This document shows, piece by piece, positions 42,302 to 51,008 of a DNA stretch of 64,000 nucleotides. The first letter of the stretch is position 1. Each line of letters opens with the position of its first letter. Where the stretch lies: positions 1-64,000 of the forward strand of contig VGEN01000002.1 of the NCBI GenBank assembly GCA_016869285.1. The letters are read 5' to 3'. The translations under genes and the position numbers were made by a program. Under the pieces are notes generated by a model. It did no database searches and was not told where the DNA came from. It worked only from the letters and a program-made list of their open reading frames with translations. This DNA comes from Alphaproteobacteria bacterium (lineage in GTDB: Bacteria; Pseudomonadota; Alphaproteobacteria; SHVZ01).

Positions 42302-43891
42302 TTATCGCGCGGCCGTCGGGCCGGTCCACGCCTCCGCCATCTCGCGCAGCCGATTGCGCTGGACCTTGGTGCCGTTCGGACCGGTCGTGGTCGGGAAGGC
42401 GTCGAGAAGGAAGATCCGGACCGGCACCTTGAAGCCGGCGAGCGAGGCCTTGCAGCGGGCGATCAGGGCGGCTTCGTCGAAGGTTCCGCCGGATCGCAGC
42501 GTGACGAAGCCGATGGCCTTGGAGCCGCCGGCATCGGCGATCGAGACGATCTGTGCGCCGTCGACGCCCGGATAGCGCTGAAGCTCGGCCTCTATCTCCT
42601 GCGGATTAACCAGGAAGCCGCCGAGGCGGAGCACGTCGCCCATACGCGTCTCGAAGGTGAAGCCACCCCAGGCATCCAACTGCCCGAGATCGCCAGTGCG
42701 GAACCAGCCATCCTCGGTGAAGGCGTGTCTCGTCGATCTCTCATCGCCGTCGTAACGCAGCATGAGGCTTGGCCCGCGCAGCTCGATCTCGCCGGACTGG
42801 CCCGGCGGAAGCACGCGCCCGGTTTCCGGGTCGCGGATGCGGATCGCGGCATCTGGCGATGTCGCGATCCCGCCGGCGGTCTCGCGCCTTTTTGTCGGTG
42901 CATCGGCGGGTTGATAGGCGAAGAGCGCCTGGACCTCGCTCATGCCGTAGAGGCCGCGGAAGCGGATGCCGAGCCGGTCGCCCCGGCGGGCGAGATCGGC
43001 GAGCGCGGGGTTGAAGCGGGCATAGCCCACCGTGCGGAGCGACGGGAACGGCCGTTGTCCTGGCGGTGCCGCGTCCAGCAGTCGCGCGGCCATGTCGTCG
43101 GTGGCGTTGAAATCCGTCACCCTATGGTGGTTCACGGCGGTCGCCGCGACCGGGGCGTCGAAGGTTGGCAGCAGCACCGATGGCTGAGCGCCGGCGATGC
43201 CGGCGAGCGCCTGCGCCAGGCCGAAGGTGCCGCAATAGGGAAGGGCCTGCAGCAGCACGGCATCATCGCGGTCATAACCGAAGACGCGGGCGACGGCGCG
43301 GGCATGGTTCGTCAGGGAGCCATGGGAGTGCAGGACGAATTTCGGCGCCTTGGTCGTGCCCGAGGTGGTGAAGATCGCGACCGGTGTCTCGGGCGTCGCC
43401 TGGTCGAAGGTCGCGGGTGGTGCGGCCATCACCTCGTCGCCGGTGAAGTGGTCGCGGCCGGGCAGAACACGGTCATCGCTTCCGACCGTCACGACCCAGC
43501 GGAGATGGCCGAGCGCCGACGGATCGACCGCCGAGAGGATCCCTGCGAAATCGATCGCGCGAAAGCGGGGCGCGAGGATCAATGCCTTCGCGCGCGTACG
43601 GCCGACGATGTCCTGGACCTCCGACGAGCGAAAGCGCGTGTTGACGAGGACTGCGATCGCACCGAGCCGCGCCAGTCCGAAATAGAGTGCGGGCCATTCC
43701 GGCAGATTGGGCAGCCAGATCGCGACGCGATCGCCCGGGCGGATGCCCATGGTCGAGAAGCCGAGCGCCGCGCGCCGGCTCTTGTCGTCGAGCCATGCAT
43801 AGCCATAGGGCTCGTCGCCGGCATAGAAGGCTGCCCGGTCGCCGGCGCGGGTGATGGCATCGACTAACAGTGATGAGAGACTCTCGGACAT
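42302..43891 (-). CDS. AMP-dependent acyl-CoA synthetase
   Basis: 529 residues of the ANL superfamily, which activates a carboxylic acid to its CoA ester through an acyl-adenylate. The phosphate loop is FTTSGTTKAPKFVLHSHG, with A5-like LYGMSEVQ, A7 DGWFRTGDLG and the catalytic lysine near the C-terminus in GTKVQRNRLRE. It is likely specific for a medium-chain or aromatic acid; the pocket cannot be read reliably. It abuts the upstream glycosyltransferase gene (stop 43892, start 43891) and leads an operon with a crotonase and an alpha/beta hydrolase. Confidence 0.9.
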   Translation of the reverse strand: MSESLSSLLVDAITRAGDRAAFYAGDEPYGYAWLDDKSRRAALGFSTMGIRPGDRVAIWLPNLPEWPALYFGLARLGAIAVLVNTRFRSSEVQDIVGRTRAKALILAPRFRAIDFAGILSAVDPSALGHLRWVVTVGSDDRVLPGRDHFTGDEVMAAPPATFDQATPETPVAIFTTSGTTKAPKFVLHSHGSLTNHARAVARVFGYDRDDAVLLQALPYCGTFGLAQALAGIAGAQPSVLLPTFDAPVAATAVNHHRVTDFNATDDMAARLLDAAPPGQRPFPSLRTVGYARFNPALADLARRGDRLGIRFRGLYGMSEVQALFAYQPADAPTKRRETAGGIATSPDAAIRIRDPETGRVLPPGQSGEIELRGPSLMLRYDGDERSTRHAFTEDGWFRTGDLGQLDAWGGFTFETRMGDVLRLGGFLVNPQEIEAELQRYPGVDGAQIVSIADAGGSKAIGFVTLRSGGTFDEAALIARCKASLAGFKVPVRIFLLDAFPTTTGPNGTKVQRNRLREMAEAWTGPTAAR

Positions 43892-45598
43892 CTAGAGTTT
43901 CGAGACTATGTCCACGGATTCGGGTCCCGTTGTCGCAAGACGCGGCAGGATCCGCTCGCCTTTCCAGGTATTGCCCATATTGGGTACGCGAAGCCAGGTG
44001 GTGTGCCGCTCGGGCGATGGGGCGAGGCAATAGATCGCGACCGAGACGTTGGAGGAACCGTCGAGAATGAAATACCTGCATAATGCCGCCGCACCGATGT
44101 CGCGCATGACCTCATGCGCGAGATGGTGGTTTCCGGTGGGGCTGGAGAGGCCGAGCTGGATGTTGGCGACGGAACTCGATGTCAGCCGATTGGCGGCATG
44201 GCAGAAGATGCGGTCGGCGTAACGTCGGCGGAAAGCGTCGACGGCCGGCTCATAGTCGGTCAGCAGAAAGATCCGTGCGTCCGGTTCGCGTGCGAGGCTC
44301 GCATCGATGGCGTCGAAATAATGTTCGATCGCGATGTGTTGCCGCTCGGCGGACTCCGCGATCTTGTGGCTCGATTGCAGGCGATAGTGCACGGCGACGA
44401 CGGGGAGGCCGTTCGCGTGCTCGCTGAGCCAGTCGGCATATCGCCCGGCGAGGTCGGCCCTGATCTTGATGAAGCGGCCGAAGAGGGATCTGAGGAGTAT
44501 GAGAGGCTGCTCTTGGCGCCAGGGATGGCTCACCGGAAGCAGCGACAGTACCTCGGGAAGCGAGCTGAAGCGTTCCGCGACGACGACATCCTCGCTACGG
44601 CCGAGCAGCGTCTCGTGTGAGGCGCCTTGCTGATTGTGAAACCACGGACGGTTCTGCGAGTCGGCGAGGTTCGTGGGATTGAAGAATGGCGGATGGAACG
44701 TGCGCGCCTCTCGCGCGAGATCGGCGATCGTCTGGCTGCCGATCGGCTCGAAGAAGTCGCACCACAGATTCTCCGACCCTAGCCGCCAGTAGGCTGACTC
44801 CCTTCCCCAATGCACGATCGGTGATCGCCGTGCCAGCGCGGCGACGACGAGCTGGGTAGCGACGTGAAAAAGATCGGCGGTGAAGCCGGACGAATGCGAG
44901 CGGATCAGTAGAACGCCTCGTTCAGGACCAGTGCCGAGCCTCTCGCGATCGATGCCAAGCGTCGCACAGAGCCTTGCCTGGAGTGCCTCGACGTCGCTTC
45001 GCGCGACCTTGATGTCGTCCTTGAGCAGAAGCGTCGAGAGAAGCTGCAACGCGCGTTGGAACAGGCCTTCCGCCGCGGCCAGCAACGCCTTGCGGAGGAG
45101 ACGGGAATCCTCGCTTTCGTCGTTCTCGTCGAAGAAGCGCAGCGTGGGCGGAGCCGACAAGGTGCGACTCCAGTCGGCGTAGCCCGGGATCACGTCGGCG
45201 AGGACACGCAAGAGAACGGCATCGGGGCCGGGAGGAAAAGCTGCAGCCAGCGCCGGCAGGCGAGATGTCCAGCGTGCGACCGTCCGCTGATTGCCGGCCT
45301 GCGCCGCCGCGAAGATCAGGAGGCGGATCGCGGCGGCGTTGATTAAGCTAGCCGCCGCCGCGCGTTCGAACCACGCGGCGGCGGCGGCATACTCGCGGCG
45401 ATACAGATGGACTTGTGCGAGGTTTTGGATGTCCTGCCCGGATGTCGGCGCGAGGAGGTGCGCGCCGCAGGCGAAACGGAGAGCCTCGCCCAGGTCGTTC
45501 GCTTCAACGGCGCGAGCCAAGTGATCGGTGACGCGCGCATAGGCACGGGCGTCTGTCTCCGGCTCAGCGATGCCGTCCTCCTCGACCTGCGGGATCAT
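43892..45598 (-). CDS. TPR protein with putative NodZ/fucosyltransferase-like domain
   Basis: 568 residues. Residues 15-130 are helical TPR-like repeats (AYARVTDHLARAVEANDLGE; QNLAQVHLYRREYAAAAAWF). The C-terminal half resembles the GT23/NodZ group: GVLLIRSHSSGFTADLFHV, VVAVHYRLQSSHKIAES where the basic residues would hold the nucleotide sugar, RIFLLTDYEPAVDAFRRRY and HLAHEVMRDIGAAALC. It probably transfers a deoxy sugar from a GDP donor, but the call rests on pattern only. It diverges from the SAM-II-controlled metZ. No signal peptide is present. Confidence 0.6.
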   Translation of the reverse strand: MIPQVEEDGIAEPETDARAYARVTDHLARAVEANDLGEALRFACGAHLLAPTSGQDIQNLAQVHLYRREYAAAAAWFERAAAASLINAAAIRLLIFAAAQAGNQRTVARWTSRLPALAAAFPPGPDAVLLRVLADVIPGYADWSRTLSAPPTLRFFDENDESEDSRLLRKALLAAAEGLFQRALQLLSTLLLKDDIKVARSDVEALQARLCATLGIDRERLGTGPERGVLLIRSHSSGFTADLFHVATQLVVAALARRSPIVHWGRESAYWRLGSENLWCDFFEPIGSQTIADLAREARTFHPPFFNPTNLADSQNRPWFHNQQGASHETLLGRSEDVVVAERFSSLPEVLSLLPVSHPWRQEQPLILLRSLFGRFIKIRADLAGRYADWLSEHANGLPVVAVHYRLQSSHKIAESAERQHIAIEHYFDAIDASLAREPDARIFLLTDYEPAVDAFRRRYADRIFCHAANRLTSSSVANIQLGLSSPTGNHHLAHEVMRDIGAAALCRYFILDGSSNVSVAIYCLAPSPERHTTWLRVPNMGNTWKGERILPRLATTGPESVDIVSKL

Positions 45599-45637
45599 GA
45601 TCCTGAAGCACGAAATCCTAGTCAGCTGCTCTATCCG

Positions 45638-45666
45638 TTGACAGCGCGAATCGCGTCGCGTACAAA
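45638..45666 (+). promoter_or_regulatory. Sigma-70 promoter of metZ
   Basis: TTGACA (45638-45643), a 17-base spacer and TACAAA (45661-45666) make a near-consensus promoter. The predicted start near 45673 is a few bases before the SAM-II aptamer, as expected for a riboswitch leader. Confidence 0.85.
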
Positions 45667-45675
45667 CGGCGCATT

Positions 45676-45737
45676 CCGTGGGGATTTGAGCCGACCGGCT
45701 TGCGGCCCACGTTAAAGAAAACCGCTAAAAGGTCGGG
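45676..45737 (+). promoter_or_regulatory. SAM-II riboswitch aptamer
   Basis: The stretch matches the SAM-II pattern: P1 CGTGGG (45677-45682) with CCCACG (45706-45711), the conserved GATTTGAGCCG loop, TTGCGGCCCACGTTAAA and the 3' segment CCGCTAAAAGG, which folds back into the loop as a pseudoknot. CCGACC (45691-45696) can pair with GGTCGG (45731-45736), and GCGG (45702-45705) with CCGC (45722-45725). SAM-II senses S-adenosylmethionine and is found mainly in alphaproteobacteria ahead of metA, metX and metZ genes. It should switch metZ off when SAM is plentiful. Confidence 0.93.
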
Positions 45738-45747
45738 TCCGAGTACG

Positions 45748-45777
45748 CCCCGACCGAAGCCCGGCCGGGGCTTTTTT
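45748..45777 (+). terminator. Terminator of the SAM-II expression platform
   Basis: CCCCGACC (45748-45755) can pair with GGCCGGGG (45763-45770) with one mismatch, followed by CTTTTTT. A smaller stem, AAGCCC with GGGCTT (45757-45773), uses the same 3' arm. GGTCGGG at 45731-45737 can pair instead with CCCGACC (45749-45755), acting as antiterminator. Confidence 0.85.
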
Positions 45778-45798
45778 GTTGCTCGGAGGAAACAGTAC

Positions 45799-47001
45799 AT
45801 GGTCGACACCGCCAACCCCGCTCTGGACGCCTGGCGTCCTCGTACCCGTCTCGTCCGCGGCGGCCTCAACCGCTCGCAGCACATGGAGACGGCCGAGGCC
45901 ATGTACATGACCTCCGGCTATGTCTATCGCTCGGCCGAGGAGGCGGAGGCCGCCTTCGCGCAACCGCGCAACGACCGCTACGTCTATTCGCGCTTCCGCA
46001 ACCCGACCGTCGCCAGCTTCGAGGAGCGCCTTCGCCTGATCGAGGGCGCCGAGGCCTGCCGCGGTACCGCCACCGGCATGTCGGCGGTCTTCGCCTCGCT
46101 GATGTGCCAGGTGAAGAGCGGCGACCGCGTCGTCGCGGCGCGCGCGCTGTTCGGCTCGTGTCTGTGGATATGTACCGACTACCTGCCGAAGATGGGTGTC
46201 GAGGTCGAAATCGTCGACGGCACCGAGCTTTCGCAGTGGCGCCGCGCACTGTCCAAGCCGACCAAGGCCGTGCTGCTGGAATCGCCCTCCAATCCGATGC
46301 TGGAGATCGTCAACCTCCGCGCCGTCGCCGCGCTTGCCCATGATGCGGGCGCCTGCGTCATCGTCGACAACGTCTTCGCCACCGGCCTCCTGCAGCGCCC
46401 GCTCGATATGGGCGCCGACATCATCGTCTACTCGACGACCAAGCATATCGACGGCCAGGGCCGCGCGCTCGGCGGTGCCATCCTCTGCACCGAGAAGTTC
46501 CTCGCTGACACGCTGGGACCTTATCTCCGCCACACCGGCCCGACGATGAGCCCGTTCAATGCGTGGCTGATGTTGAAGGGACTGGAGACGCTCGATCTCC
46601 GCCTGCAGGCCCATTGCGCCAGCGCGCGCAACGTCGCCAAGGCACTGTCGCGGCATCCTGCCGTCGAGCGCGTGCTCTATCCGGGCCTCCTGACCCATCC
46701 GCAGCACAAGCTGGCGGCGAGCCAGATGAAGGATTTCGGCTCGGTCGTCACCTTCACCATCCGCGGCGGCAAGGAAGGCGCGTTCAAGGCGTTGAACGGG
46801 CTTCGGATCATCGACATCTCGAACAATCTCGGCGACTCCAAGAGCCTGATCTGCCATCCGGCGACGACCACGCATCAGCGGCTTTCGCCCGAGGAGAAGA
46901 AGCTTGCCGGTATCGAGCCGGGCGTCGTCCGGCTTTCGGTCGGGCTCGAGGATACCGACGACCTGATCGAGGATCTGACGCGGACCCTGGATACGGTCTA
47001 G
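45799..47001 (+). CDS. metZ: O-succinylhomoserine sulfhydrylase MetZ
   Basis: A 400-residue PLP enzyme of the Cys/Met metabolism family that joins sulfide to O-succinylhomoserine, giving homocysteine for methionine synthesis. The PLP lysine is Lys215 in YSTTKHIDGQGRALGG; other marks are YSRFRNPT, ESPSNPMLEI and SKSLICHPATTTH. The alphaproteobacterial MetZ group starts as here (TRLVRGGLNRSQHMETAEA). ATG 45799 has CGGAGGA eight bases upstream. Control by the SAM-II switch upstream fits this role. Confidence 0.94.
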   Translation: MVDTANPALDAWRPRTRLVRGGLNRSQHMETAEAMYMTSGYVYRSAEEAEAAFAQPRNDRYVYSRFRNPTVASFEERLRLIEGAEACRGTATGMSAVFASLMCQVKSGDRVVAARALFGSCLWICTDYLPKMGVEVEIVDGTELSQWRRALSKPTKAVLLESPSNPMLEIVNLRAVAALAHDAGACVIVDNVFATGLLQRPLDMGADIIVYSTTKHIDGQGRALGGAILCTEKFLADTLGPYLRHTGPTMSPFNAWLMLKGLETLDLRLQAHCASARNVAKALSRHPAVERVLYPGLLTHPQHKLAASQMKDFGSVVTFTIRGGKEGAFKALNGLRIIDISNNLGDSKSLICHPATTTHQRLSPEEKKLAGIEPGVVRLSVGLEDTDDLIEDLTRTLDTV

Positions 47002-47021
47002 CCGGTCTATACTCCGGCGCG

Positions 47022-48515
47022 ATGATCGAGGCTTCCGATCCCGCTCGAGTCGCCGCCGTCCGCGAGGCCATGATCGAAGCTGGCGGGATCGCTGCGGCGA
47101 TCCCGCTGCTCCAGGAATGCGCGATCAAGGGCAATGCCGGCGCGCTCGCAACGGTCGTAGAGGCAGCCTCGGGCCTCGGCGATCTGGGACCGGTGGTCCG
47201 CGAGGCGCTCTACCTGCTTCATCAGGTTTTCCCGGTGCCCGTGGCGCTGGAGGCGGTCCGCCGTCTGGCGCCGCTGACACCGCAGACCGAGGCCGTGCAG
47301 AACGACCTCGGCTTCCTCCTCAACACCGCCGGCGATCGCGACGGCACCAGCCGCGCCTTCGCCACCGCCGCGCGCGCGCTGGAGGCACGCGTCGCAACCC
47401 ACCCCTTGGCGGCAAGCGGGCTTCGCATCATCCATCCGAACTGGCTCATCGGTTCGCTCGGTGAGCTGGCGATACGGCTCGGTGCGCTCGCCAAGCTCAA
47501 GGCGCTCGGCCTTACGCCGCCCTGGCAGGTCGTGCTGCCGGCGCCGCAAGACAAGATCGTCAACGAGCCCTTCCTGGATCTCTTCGCGCCCTACGTCACG
47601 ATCGTGAAGGACGGCGACATGCTGGCGAAGTTCCAGGCGCTCGCGCCGGACCTCGCCCTCGACACCACGACGATCCCCCTGCGCGACGGCCGCTTCCTCT
47701 ATTTGCAGGAGGCGTGGCGCGAGGCGGAGATCCACTGGTCTGCCGCCGGCCGTAGCCCGCTGCTGAGCCTGTCCGCCGACCGCATCGCCGCGGGGCGCGC
47801 CCTGCTCACAGCGATCGGTCTTGCCGAGGACGACTGGTTCGTTGCCCTCCATGTCCGCGATCCCGGCTTCCACGGCGCCGCCGATGGTCGCCGCCGTCAG
47901 GATATGGCGATGCGCGATTCCGATCTCCTCACCTATCTGCCGGCGCTTGAGCGCGTGGTATCGCGGGGCGGGAAGGTCGTTCGTCTCGGTGCGCCTGCGG
48001 CCGTGCCGCTGCCGGCTATGCCGGGCGTCATCGACTACGCGCATTCTTCGGTGCGCTCGGCCGAGCTCGATCTCGTCCTCATCGCCTCGGCGCGGATGAT
48101 GATCGGCACCATGTCGGGGCCAGCGCATGTCGCCTCCTGCCTCGGCACGCCGACCGTGCACGCCAATGCCTTCGCCGGCACCCTCCATGGGATGGCTGCC
48201 GATATCTGGCTGCCCAAGCTCTACCGCGAGCAGGCGAGCGGACGCATCCTGACGCTGGAGGAGTCGATCAGCCCGCCCTTCCGCGGCGAGATGCGCGGCA
48301 GCGGCTTCGCCGATCACGGCATCGAGCTGGTCGACAATTCCGCAGAAGACATCGCCGCAGCCACGGACGAGATGCTGGATCGCCTCGACGGCCGCGCGCT
48401 TGTCGCCGATCCGGCGGTCGAGGAGATCTATCGCAGGACAGGGACGCTCTACCCCGGCCCGATCTCGGCAAGCTTCCTCGCCCGCCATCGGGCGACACTC
48501 CTGGCCCCTCGCTAG
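47022..48515 (+). CDS. TIGR04372-type putative glycosyltransferase
   Basis: 497 residues. The N-terminal 140 residues are helical and repeat-like. The C-terminal part carries the TIGR04372 pattern: IIHPNWLIGSLGELAIRL, VALHVRDPGFHG, RRQDMAMRDSDLLTYLPAL, GGKVVRLG and RMMIGTMSGPAHVASCLGTP, the last a GT-B-like donor-site loop. Members are found beside surface-polysaccharide and flagellin glycosylation genes. The donor and acceptor are unknown. It lies 20 bases after metZ without its own clear promoter, so it may be under the same SAM control. ATG 47022 lacks a strong ribosome site. Confidence 0.8.
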   Translation: MIEASDPARVAAVREAMIEAGGIAAAIPLLQECAIKGNAGALATVVEAASGLGDLGPVVREALYLLHQVFPVPVALEAVRRLAPLTPQTEAVQNDLGFLLNTAGDRDGTSRAFATAARALEARVATHPLAASGLRIIHPNWLIGSLGELAIRLGALAKLKALGLTPPWQVVLPAPQDKIVNEPFLDLFAPYVTIVKDGDMLAKFQALAPDLALDTTTIPLRDGRFLYLQEAWREAEIHWSAAGRSPLLSLSADRIAAGRALLTAIGLAEDDWFVALHVRDPGFHGAADGRRRQDMAMRDSDLLTYLPALERVVSRGGKVVRLGAPAAVPLPAMPGVIDYAHSSVRSAELDLVLIASARMMIGTMSGPAHVASCLGTPTVHANAFAGTLHGMAADIWLPKLYREQASGRILTLEESISPPFRGEMRGSGFADHGIELVDNSAEDIAAATDEMLDRLDGRALVADPAVEEIYRRTGTLYPGPISASFLARHRATLLAPR

Positions 48516-48539
48516 CCATGCCTGCTATGTGAAGAACCG

Positions 48540-48938
48540 ATGAGCGAGCCTTCGCCTTTCGCCGGGCCGGGACCGGACGCCGAGTACCGACGTTTACTCG
48601 CCGAAGGGCGCTTCTGCATCCAGCGCTGCCGCGAGAGCGGGCGCTATGTCTTCCAGCCGCGCGTGCTGTCGCCCTTCACCGGCGAGCCGACCCTCGACTG
48701 GGTCGAGGTCTCCGGCCGGGGCACGGTCTATTCGACCACGGTGATCCGCAGGCGGCCCGAGCAGGGCAGCGACTACAATCTGGTGCTGGTCGATCTCGAT
48801 GAAGGCTGTCGTCTCATGAGCCGGGTGGAAAAGCTTCAGCCGAGCGAGGTCCGTATCGGGCTCAAGGTCAAGGCGCGGATCGCGCGCGACAAGGACGACG
48901 CGCCGATCGTCGTCTTCGATCCGGCGGAGAGCGCATGA
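48540..48938 (+). CDS. DUF35 OB-fold protein (acyl-CoA-associated)
   Basis: 132 residues. A short N-terminal helix and rubredoxin-like knuckle are followed by an OB fold (VEVSGRGTVYSTTVIRRR; YNLVLVDLDEGCRLMSRV). In typical DUF35 proteins two CxxC pairs hold zinc; here only FCIQRCRESG remains and the second pair is replaced by RVLSPFTG, so zinc binding is doubtful. DUF35 proteins form complexes with thiolase-like partners and shape their acyl-CoA site. The stop overlaps the thiolase start by four bases (ATGA), supporting a complex. Confidence 0.88.
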   Translation: MSEPSPFAGPGPDAEYRRLLAEGRFCIQRCRESGRYVFQPRVLSPFTGEPTLDWVEVSGRGTVYSTTVIRRRPEQGSDYNLVLVDLDEGCRLMSRVEKLQPSEVRIGLKVKARIARDKDDAPIVVFDPAESA

Positions 48939-50083
48939 GTGGCATCCGCGGCACCTCGGCCGTCGTCGGCGTCGGCCTCTCGACCCGCTGGGAGGCGCCC
49001 GGCCGCACGGCGCTGGAGCTGCTCGCCGAGGCAGTGCATGCGGCGCTCGCCGATGCCGGGCTGCGCCTCGATCAGGTCGACGGGCTGCTGACCGGCACCG
49101 CCGTTCATTTCATGCCGACCCTGAGCGTCGCCGAGTATCTCGGCATCCGCCCGCGCTTCCTTGACGGCACGATGATCGGCGGCTCCTCCTTCGTCGAGCA
49201 TCTGATCCCGGCCTCTCTCGCTCTGAATGCCGGTCTCTGCGACGTGGCGCTCATCTGCTACGGCTCGAACCAGCGGACGGCGAGCGGCAGGCTGGTCTCG
49301 GGCTCGGAGCCGCAGCCCTACGAGGCGCCCTACGGGCCGCGTAACCCGATCACCGGGTATGCGCTTGCCGCCGCGCGCCACATGCACCAGTACGGCACGA
49401 TGCGCCGGCACCTGGCGGAAGTCGCGCTCGCGGCCCGTAGCTGGGCGCGGCTCAACCCGGAGGCCTTCGCACGCGAGCCGACCACGATCGAGGAGATCCT
49501 GGCCGCACGCATGGTCAACGATCCGCTCAGCGTCCGCGATTGCTGCCTGGTGACCGACGGCGCCGGTGCGGTGGTGATGGTCCGATCCGATCGAGCCACC
49601 GACTTTCCGAAGCCGCCCGCCTATCTTCTCGGCGCCGCCGCGGCGACCTGGCATCGGCAGATTTCGGCGATGCCCGATCTCACCGTGACCGCCGCGTCCG
49701 AATCCGGCCCGCGCGCCTTCGCCATGGCGGAGGTGGTGCCATCGGACATAGATGTGCTCCAGCTCTACGATGCCTTTACCATCAACACGATCCTGTTCCT
49801 GGAAGACCTCGGCTTCTGCCCCAAGGGCGAAGGCGGGCGCTTCGTCGAAGGCGGCACCATCGCGCCGGGCGGCAGGCTGGCGGTGAACACCAATGGCGGC
49901 GGGCTCTCCTGCTGCCATCCCGGCATGTACGGGCTCTTCCCGCTGATCGAGTCGGTGCGTCAGCTTCGCGGCGAGGCAGGAGAACGGCAGGTCGTCGAGA
50001 CCGAGCTCGCGCTCGTTCACGGCAATGGCGGGCAGCTCTCATCACAGGTGACTGCGATCCTTGGAACCGCGGCGACACTCTAG
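48935..50083 (+). CDS. Thiolase-fold protein without catalytic Cys (Ltp2-like)
   Basis: 382 residues of the SCP-x/lipid-transfer thiolase branch. The usual N-terminal nucleophile Cys is missing: the segment reads MIGGSSFVEHLIPASLAL. The C-terminal features LQLYDAFTINTILFLEDLGF, NTNGGGLSCCHPGMYGLFPL and LVHGNGGQLSSQ are kept. Cys-less members paired with DUF35 proteins, such as Ltp2 with ChsH2, cleave beta-hydroxy acyl-CoAs by retro-aldol reaction in steroid side-chain breakdown, and the Tyr in YDAF may act there. That role is inferred from residues and neighbours (DUF35 before, SDR and MaoC hydratase after). Confidence 0.85.
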   Translation: MSGIRGTSAVVGVGLSTRWEAPGRTALELLAEAVHAALADAGLRLDQVDGLLTGTAVHFMPTLSVAEYLGIRPRFLDGTMIGGSSFVEHLIPASLALNAGLCDVALICYGSNQRTASGRLVSGSEPQPYEAPYGPRNPITGYALAAARHMHQYGTMRRHLAEVALAARSWARLNPEAFAREPTTIEEILAARMVNDPLSVRDCCLVTDGAGAVVMVRSDRATDFPKPPAYLLGAAAATWHRQISAMPDLTVTAASESGPRAFAMAEVVPSDIDVLQLYDAFTINTILFLEDLGFCPKGEGGRFVEGGTIAPGGRLAVNTNGGGLSCCHPGMYGLFPLIESVRQLRGEAGERQVVETELALVHGNGGQLSSQVTAILGTAATL

Positions 50084-50093
50084 GAGACTGGGC

Positions 50094-51008
50094 ATGGCGA
50101 AGATGGTCGACGGCAAGGTCGTCGTGGTCACCGGCTCCGGTGGCGGCATCGGCAAGGCGATGGCGCTGCTGATGGCGGAGCATGGCGCCAAGGTCGTGGT
50201 CAACGACATCGGCGCCGCGCTTGACGGCTCCGGCCACGACGAAGGCCCGGCGGCGGCGACGGTGTGCGAGATCAAGGGGAGGGGCGGCGAAGCCGTCGCC
50301 AACACCGATTCCGTCGCCGATCCCAAGGGCGCCGAGCGCCTGATCCAGACCGCGCTCGACGCCTTCGGTCGCGTCGACGCGGTGGTCAACAATGCCGGCA
50401 TCCTGCGCGACCGGATCTTCCACCGCATGAGCCTGGACGAATGGCGCGCGGTCATCGACGTTCATCTGCATGGCTCCTTCCATGTCTCCAAGGCGGTGGC
50501 CAACCACTTCAGGGAGCAGGGCTCGGGGGCTTTCGTGCATTTCACCTCGACCTCGGGCCTGGTCGGCAATCTCGGCCAGGCGAACTACTCGGCGGCGAAG
50601 ATGGGGATCGTCGGCCTTTCGAAGTCGATCGCGCTCGACATGGCGCGCTTCGGCGTGCGCTCGAACGCGATCGCGCCCTTCGCCTGGTCGCGCATGATCG
50701 GCTCGATCCCGGTCGAGTCCGAAGAGCAGAAGGCGCGCGTCGCCAAACTGCAGCAGATGACACCGGACAAGATCGCGCCGCTGGTCGTCTATCTGTGCTC
50801 GGATGCGGCGAAGGAGGTCACCGGCCAGATCTTCTCGGTCCGCAACAACGAGATTTTCCTGATGAGCCAGCCGAGGCCGATCCGCTCGGTTCAGGCCAGT
50901 TCCGGATGGACGCCGGAAGCGATCGCCGAGCATGCGATGCCGGCGCTCAAGGCCTCGTTCTACGACCTCGACGTCTCCGCCGACGTGTTCTCCTGGGCCC
51001 CGGTGTGA
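50094..51008 (+). CDS. SDR-family dehydrogenase, MFE-2 3-hydroxyacyl-CoA type
   Basis: 304 residues. The cofactor motif is VVVTGSGGGIGKAMA, the NNAG motif is VVNNAGILRDR, and the active site has STSGLVG and YSAAKMG. The extra VVNDIGAALDGSG loop and the C-terminal extension are typical of the (R)-3-hydroxyacyl-CoA dehydrogenase part of peroxisomal multifunctional enzyme 2. ATG 50094 follows AGGAG at seven bases. The stop overlaps the MaoC gene start (TGATG), so dehydrogenase and hydratase 2, which are one chain in MFE-2, are separate but coupled here. Confidence 0.92.
   Translation: MAKMVDGKVVVVTGSGGGIGKAMALLMAEHGAKVVVNDIGAALDGSGHDEGPAAATVCEIKGRGGEAVANTDSVADPKGAERLIQTALDAFGRVDAVVNNAGILRDRIFHRMSLDEWRAVIDVHLHGSFHVSKAVANHFREQGSGAFVHFTSTSGLVGNLGQANYSAAKMGIVGLSKSIALDMARFGVRSNAIAPFAWSRMIGSIPVESEEQKARVAKLQQMTPDKIAPLVVYLCSDAAKEVTGQIFSVRNNEIFLMSQPRPIRSVQASSGWTPEAIAEHAMPALKASFYDLDVSADVFSWAPV

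Noticed and set aside
41768-43867. A 699-codon plus-strand frame over the acyl-CoA synthetase
   Set aside because: Antisense shadow of an ANL enzyme with all core motifs; no recognisable domain.
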